Below are positions 58,208-64,000 of a stretch of DNA of 64,000 nucleotides, in pieces. A model generated the notes under the pieces. It saw only the letters and a program-made list of their open reading frames with translations, was not told the DNA's origin and did no database searches. Source of the stretch: TMED14 sp003507115 (GTDB lineage: Bacteria; Bacteroidota; Bacteroidia; Flavobacteriales; Schleiferiaceae). The stretch's first letter is position 1. Every line of letters begins with the position of its first letter. The stretch covers positions 558,001 to 622,000 of the forward strand of contig CALSOH010000002.1 of assembly GCA_943787925.1 (NCBI GenBank), in the 5' to 3' direction. The translations under genes and the position numbers were made by a program.

Positions 58208-60082
58208 ATGAAATTCCCCGCTTTAAGCGTTTATGCCGGCCTCCTTCTCAGTGCCTGCCAACTTTCTGAAACCGCCGTAGAACTCGTCCCCATGCCCCTA
58301 GATCCTCATTCCTATGCCGACCCCGCCGAGGCGGTGGTGACCCATTTGAGCTTGAACATCACTTCGGTGGATTTTGACGCCCAGGTGCTTCAGGCTTTGG
58401 CTACACTGACCTTTGACTGCCACCAGGCAGATACCTTGCGTTTGGACACCTATGGCTTGGAGATTCAGGACGTTCGGGCCACGGGCGAGGGTTTTGGCGA
58501 GGATATATTGCGCTTTGCCCCCGGGCGACACGACGCCATTCTAGGCACGGAACTGCTCATCTTCCCCGACCGAACCGTCGACGGGTCCTACACCGTCACC
58601 ATTTGGTACAAAACCAGCCCCGATGCGCCAAGGCCCTACAGTGGCTGAGCCCCGAACAAACCAACGGCAAGACCCATCCCTTTCTTGTTTACCCAGAGCC
58701 AGGCCATCCTCGCCCGCACCTGGATCCCCTTGCAGGACAGTCCAGGCATCCGCTTCACCTACGATGCGAAGGTTCAAGCCCCTGAGGGATTAATGGCCGT
58801 CATGAGTGCTTCCAATCCACAATTGCTTTCCGAAGATTCCCGCTACAGCTTTGAAATGAAGCAGCCCATCCCCTCCTACTTGATGGCCTTGGCGGTGGGC
58901 GATTTGCGTTTCCAATCTACGGGTCCACGCACCGGTGTGTACGCTGAACCCGCCATCCTAGAGGCTTCCGCATGGGAATTTGGCGAGACCGAGGCCCTCA
59001 TTCAAGCCGCCGAAGCCCTCTACGGCCCCTACCAATGGGAGCGCTACGACCTGCTCGTTCTGCCTCCCTCCTTCCCCTTTGGCGGCATGGAGAACCCACG
59101 CTTGACCTTCTTGACGCCCACCGTCATTGCGGGCGACCGCTCTTTGGTCGCCTTGATCGCCCACGAGTTGGCGCATTCCTGGTCGGGCAACTTGGTGACC
59201 AACGGCACCTGGAACGACTTCTGGATCAACGAAGGCTTCACCGTCTACTTTGAGAACCGCATCATGGAGGCGGTCTACGGCGCCGACTATGCCGCCATGC
59301 TTCAAGCCCTCTCCCATAGCGACTTGACCGCCGAGGTAGCCGACTTCATGGAAAACGCCCCCAACGACAGCAAACTGGCCATCGACCTGGTTGGCCGCAA
59401 CCCCGATGACGGCGTCACCACCATCGCCTACGACAAGGGCTTCCACTTCTTGCGCCTGATTGAACAAACCGTGGGTCGCGACGCATTTGACGCCTTCTTG
59501 AAGGACTATTTCGCCTCCTACACCTTCCAGTCCATGACCACCGATCGCTTTATCGGCCACTTGCGCGCCAACCTCCTGAGCGATGCGCAATGGGAAGAAA
59601 TCGGAGGGGACGAATGGATTTTTGGGACAGGATTGCCCGCCAACTGCCCTCTAGTAGAGCCCGCCTACTTCACGGTCGTGGATGCCGCGGCTACGCGCTT
59701 TCTTTCAGACGGCACCTTGCCCAACGGCACAGAGGATTGGAATACGCACCAGTGGTTGCGCTTTATGAATGCCTTGGAGGGGCTCTCTGCCGACCAGGTC
59801 ATGACCTTGGACCGCAGCTTTGACTTCACCCGATCCGGCAATTCGGAGATTTTTGCCGCATGGGCGGTTCTAGCCACCCGCTCAGGTTTCCGAGGCATGG
59901 CCCTGGACGAAGAAATGATCCAGTTTTTGATCCGAGTGGGTCGCCGAAAGTTCTTGACCCCTATCTATAAAGCTTTAGTTGAGGCGGACCGAAAAGACCA
60001 CGCCCAGTACATCTACCAACAGGCTCGCCCCGGCTACCATGCGGTTGCTCAGGAGACCTTGGATAAGCTACTTGGGGAATAA
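58208..60082 (+). CDS. M1 family metallopeptidase (two compensating frameshifts)
   Basis: About 623 residues. Start ATG 58208 with a lipoprotein-like signal (GLLLSACQ). A missing base near 58630 and a surplus one near 58685 move a 20-residue stretch (KALQWLSPEQTNGK, HPFLFTQSQAILAR) out of frame; the frame before and after is the same. Catalytic motifs: FGGMENPRLTF, zinc site HELAHSWSGN and the third ligand Glu in NDFWINEGFTVYFE. The C-terminal helical domain is like leukotriene-A4 hydrolase/aminopeptidase B. It should cut N-terminal residues from peptides in the periplasm or at the outer membrane. Confidence 0.92.
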
Positions 60083-60225
60083 GGATTAAGGTTGAAGGTT
60101 CTGACGCTTGGTGACTGGAAGTCGCCGTGGGAGTCGCTCGTAGCGCGCTAAACAAAGGCACATCGCGAGCACTTTTACCTTAAAGTCTCTAACCCAAACC
60201 TCAATACCGAGCCCCTGGGCTTCCC

Positions 60226-62326
60226 TTACGGCCGTGCCACCCACACCTTTCCAAGCGCTGGCGGTAAACGTCAAGTTCGGCGTCGTTGGGGCGTTCGGTC
60301 AAAGGAAGGACCACTCGGAACATACCGTTGACTTCCATCGTTCGGACCGAATATCCTTGGCCATTGAGCTCCAGTACACGCTTGACCGCGAGTGCCTTCG
60401 TCTTGAAGGATCCGGTTACAAGGTAGCAGGCGACTGCGCCCGATGCGGGGGCCGTTGCGGGCTGCGCCTTCGCGGGAGCGGCCTTCACGGGGACTTCGTT
60501 GGCTTTTGGTGAAGCGGGCACCAAGGGAACCATCGCCACGGAGGGCTCTTCCTTCGCTTCAACCCGTTCTACCACGATCGACGTTGCAGGCAACGATGGC
60601 TCAAAAGCCCGAGGCTGATTGGTGACAATGAATTCCGTGCGGCGATTGGCCCAGCGGATATCATCCGGACAGATCGAACACTCCATCTCGCAGGGCATGG
60701 CAGGCTCGGATTCGCCGTGGTATTCCCCATGGAATTGGGCATTCGTGATGCCCTGGCTGGCGAAGTAACGCTCCACGGTTGCGAGGCGTTGCTTGGACAG
60801 AGAAAGGTTGTACGCGTCCGTCCCTTTACAATCAGCATGGGAACGCACGATGACATGGAGTTCGGGCTGTTCACGCAGGGTTTGTGTGACAAAGGTGAGT
60901 TTGGCCTGCTCCTCCGTGGTTAAATCCGCACGGTTGTAGCGGTAGTACAAGGGAGGCAGGGTCAAGGTGAGGGATTTGCCTCCCGCTTTCTTCCACTGGC
61001 CGGCCTTTTCAGGCAACCCGGATAATCCACCTCGCCTTCTACGGCGATGCTGGCTTGGCGAGCGGCATCTTCGGCAGCCAGGGCCGAATCTTTTTTCGCC
61101 TGCTCCTCGAGCAAAGCGGTCATATCGATCTCGAAGCGGAAGATGTTGTCGCCGTCGAGGGCTGCCTTTCGGTTCGAAGCAAACCAGCCACTGCCGGCCG
61201 CGTCCAAAAAGGGGCTAAAGTCGTCCGCCGTCGAGTTCACATCATCCATCATAAACCACTCTTCGGTCTCCAAATTGAGCATAATCAAATCCAAACCGCC
61301 TTGGCCGGGAAAGCCGTTGGAGGCAAAGAAGAGCGTGTCGCCGTGAATGCTGGGGAACATTTCCTTGCCTTCGGTATTGGCAATGCGTAAAGGCTGCGCA
61401 GCGGCCCAGCTGGAATCCTTCCAGTCGGCATAGTAGAGATCGGTACCGCCTAGTCCTCCGGGCATGTCCGAAACAAAATAGAGGCGCTGGCGCTTGGCAT
61501 CCCATGTGGATTGGCCGACGTTGAAGGCATTGTTGTTCAAGGGGAATGCTTCCTCCGGGCCCCATGTACTATCCGCCAGCCGTGAGCGGGAGTACAACTG
61601 CAAGCGGAAAAGCCCGTCGAGTTTTTGCAGCTCATTTTTCGTGTAGAATACCCGGTTTTCGCCAAAGGAAACGGGGCCCACGTGGTAGGGTGACGCTTCG
61701 GTCAGGGGCTTGTCGCTCATTTCAAACAAGCGGACCTTCGTCGAGTCCCAAACCCACGGCTTGATGTACGGGTCATTGCTGCGCTTGTCCGTTTTTTCGA
61801 AGCCTTCTTGGGGCCGGGAGGACGAAAAAATCAATCGGTTTTCCCAGAAAACCGGGGCGAAATCGTCGTTGTCGGAGTTGATGCCTTTGGCCAATTCCAT
61901 GGTCACCCCACCGGGCAATTCGAGGTGTTCAATTTCACCGCGGTTCTCCCACAACTCCGAACGGCGGTGTGCCGGATAGGCACTGGAGTAGTCGTCCATG
62001 CGCTTGGCGGCTTGCTCCGTGCGGCCCAATTGGCGCAGGGCGTCGACGTGGGCAAAAATGACTTCCGCCGAAAAGGGTGCTTCACTCTTGTTGGCCGCAC
62101 GGGCGGCGTCAAAAGCCATCACCGCTTGTTCCGGATTGCTGCTTTCCGAATAGATCAACCCCGCGAGGTTCCATTCTTTCGCCGACTTGAGGGTGGTGCG
62201 CTTCAAATATTGAATGGCGGTGGCGTGCTGGCTTTTGGCCCGAAGGCGTTCCAATCGCGCTTCGGCTTGTTGACCATAGGCGAACACGCTGCTGCACAGG
62301 AGGGCAAGGAGGAGGATTCTACGCAT
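60226..62326 (-). CDS. PorE-like OmpA-family lipocomplex protein with C-terminal SPOR-like domain (two frameshifts)
   Basis: About 700 residues. Signal peptide MRRILLLALLCSSVFAYGQ; TPR-like helices (~20-130); a PD40/WD40-type propeller (NDDFAPVFWENRLIFSSSRP, QRLYFVSDMPGGLGGTDLYY, PSIHGDTLFFASNGFPGQGG). A shift near 61005 leads on to an OmpA peptidoglycan-binding domain (YYRYNRADLTTEEQAKL, VIVRSHADCKGTDAYNLSLS, RRTEFIV). A Pro/Ala/Lys linker and a SPOR-like domain (CYLVTGSFKTKALAVKRVLE) come last; a second shift near 60252 restores the natural end VWVARP and TAA at 60226-60228. PorE ties the T9SS to peptidoglycan. Here the usual carboxypeptidase-like domain is not visible and SPOR is added. 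Confidence 0.85.
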
Positions 62327-62330
62327 GGCC

Positions 62331-63199
62331 TTAGAAATAACGAGGTGAGGTGACCGCCTTTCCGGGTAAATACAGAGGGAGGCTCAAAACAAAGTCATGC
62401 GACATGGGGCCGAAGGGAGCGAGGTCCGAGGTCGTGCGCTCCATGGAATACCCAAGTGTCAGGCCGTTGGGCATGCGCACGTGAAACCAAGCGCCAGCGG
62501 CAGACCCGGGACGGAGCGTAGCACCGAGCGTATAGCGGCGCTTGTAGACCATCGCAGGACTGAGGTCCAAGCTACCGGGGGCGTTCGCCACCATCTTGTA
62601 TTGCGAAGAGAAGCGGAAGTCCCAATCCGCCTGAACAGGAAGGGCAAAACCGCCTGAAGCATAAAAATGCTGAGCCGTTCGAAGAATGCCTGGCGAAGAA
62701 AAGCTGAGGTAGTAGCGATCCCCATAGACCATGGCTCCGTAGCCCACCATGGGGTTCCATTGGTTGATGTCCGACTGGAAGATCGGATCGTTGGGGTCAA
62801 TCACATAGAGGTCGGTCAGGGCCTCGTTGTAGTTGCTCATGCCCAAGCGCAAACCTACGGCCAGCTTGGACTGCTCAGAGACCCGAATACGGTAATTCAC
62901 ATCGGCCGCCACGGAGGTCATTTGGATCGGTCCCAGCTGGTCCGATTGCAGCATTAGTCCCGAACCCAGGGCATCGGTAACCATGCTTTGGCCCGAAGCA
63001 AACAGGGTCGTGGGTGCCCCCGTAATCCCCTGCCACTGGTTGCGGTAGGCCAGCGTCAATTCGGGATCTTGCGCATTCCCTGCATAGGCCGGGTTGTACA
63101 TCGTAGGGTTAAACACATAGAGCGCCAAATGCGGATCTTGCTGCGCCTGCATCAGGGTGGCGCTGCAGAGGAGAGGAGGAAAAGGAGAGTCTTTTTCAT
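62331..63199 (-). CDS. PorP/SprF-family outer-membrane protein (one frameshift)
   Basis: About 289 residues. ATG 63199 gives MKKTLLFLLS, and after a surplus base near 63165 LCSATLMQAQQDPHLALYVF, completing the signal peptide. The rest is intact: NPTMYNPAYAGNAQDPELTL, YRNQWQGITGAPTTLFASGQ, ADVNYRIRVSEQSKLAVGLR and the end of the barrel. These lines are typical of PorP/SprF, which help put particular T9SS cargo on the surface (SprF for SprB in gliding). It lies 3 bases after the cargo gene and 4 before the PorE-like gene, forming one operon. Confidence 0.92.
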
Positions 63200-63202
63200 G
63201 GC

Positions 63203-64000
<798 letters not shown>

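Overview
The window looks like a chromosomal segment of a Bacteroidota bacterium, probably Flavobacteriia- or Saprospiria-like and fairly GC-rich. The reasons are type IX secretion (T9SS) cargo and PorV/PorP-type outer-membrane proteins, several TonB-dependent receptors, phylum-typical families (DUF4249, DUF4271, DUF3127), a MurF-Alr fusion, a split MetH, a DAHP synthase-chorismate mutase fusion, and TAnnTTTG promoter boxes. Genus cannot be told from this sequence alone.

Layout. 1-3.4 kb (minus strand) is visibly AT-richer and holds a FliG-like and a FliF-like gene cut by the left edge, a thioredoxin-like protein and a small lipoprotein, next to a tRNA-Leu. 3.7-15.1 kb carries a flavin reductase-like protein, DUF3127, an ABC permease with the protease Prc, a TonB receptor/DUF4249 pair, MscS, RuvC, HIT and GreA. 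15.2-23.9 kb is a three-gene surface module on the minus strand: TonB receptor, a ~1300-residue T9SS cargo and a PorV-like barrel. 24-26.1 kb has a Rieske-like lipoprotein, a MotA/TolQ/ExbB-like gene with an internal stop, and a fatty acid desaturase. 26.2-35.1 kb is a methionine/SAM cycle block: metF, metH in two genes, a Cys/Met PLP enzyme, metK and ahcY, with a SAM-I riboswitch before metH and a SAM-II-like element before metK. 35.1-38.8 kb has a phosphopantetheinyl transferase fused to a NadR-like ATPase, then a TPP riboswitch driving a TonB receptor. 39-60 kb is mostly housekeeping: ribF, atpDC, a TonB receptor, DUF4271-hemD-rnpA, tdk-murF/alr-O-antigen ligase, rsmI, aroF/chorismate mutase, recJ, trmB, an alkyltransferase-like protein and an M1 peptidase. 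60.2-64 kb is a T9SS surface operon: a PorE-like OmpA/SPOR protein, a PorP/SprF-like protein and a type B sorting-domain cargo running off the right edge.

Many genes are broken by single-base shifts. These include conserved ones (greA, metH N-terminal gene, YjbR, M1 peptidase), and in each case the correct continuation sits in another frame. I read most of them as residual assembly indels rather than true pseudogenes, and annotate whole spans.

The most unusual item is the FliF/FliG-like pair at the left edge, in a genome type that normally lacks flagella. Other notable points are two SAM riboswitch classes in one block, the TPP-controlled receptor, a recurring CTAG-rich intergenic repeat, and several TAnnTTTG promoters only 4-6 bases before the start codon, which suggests leaderless mRNAs.
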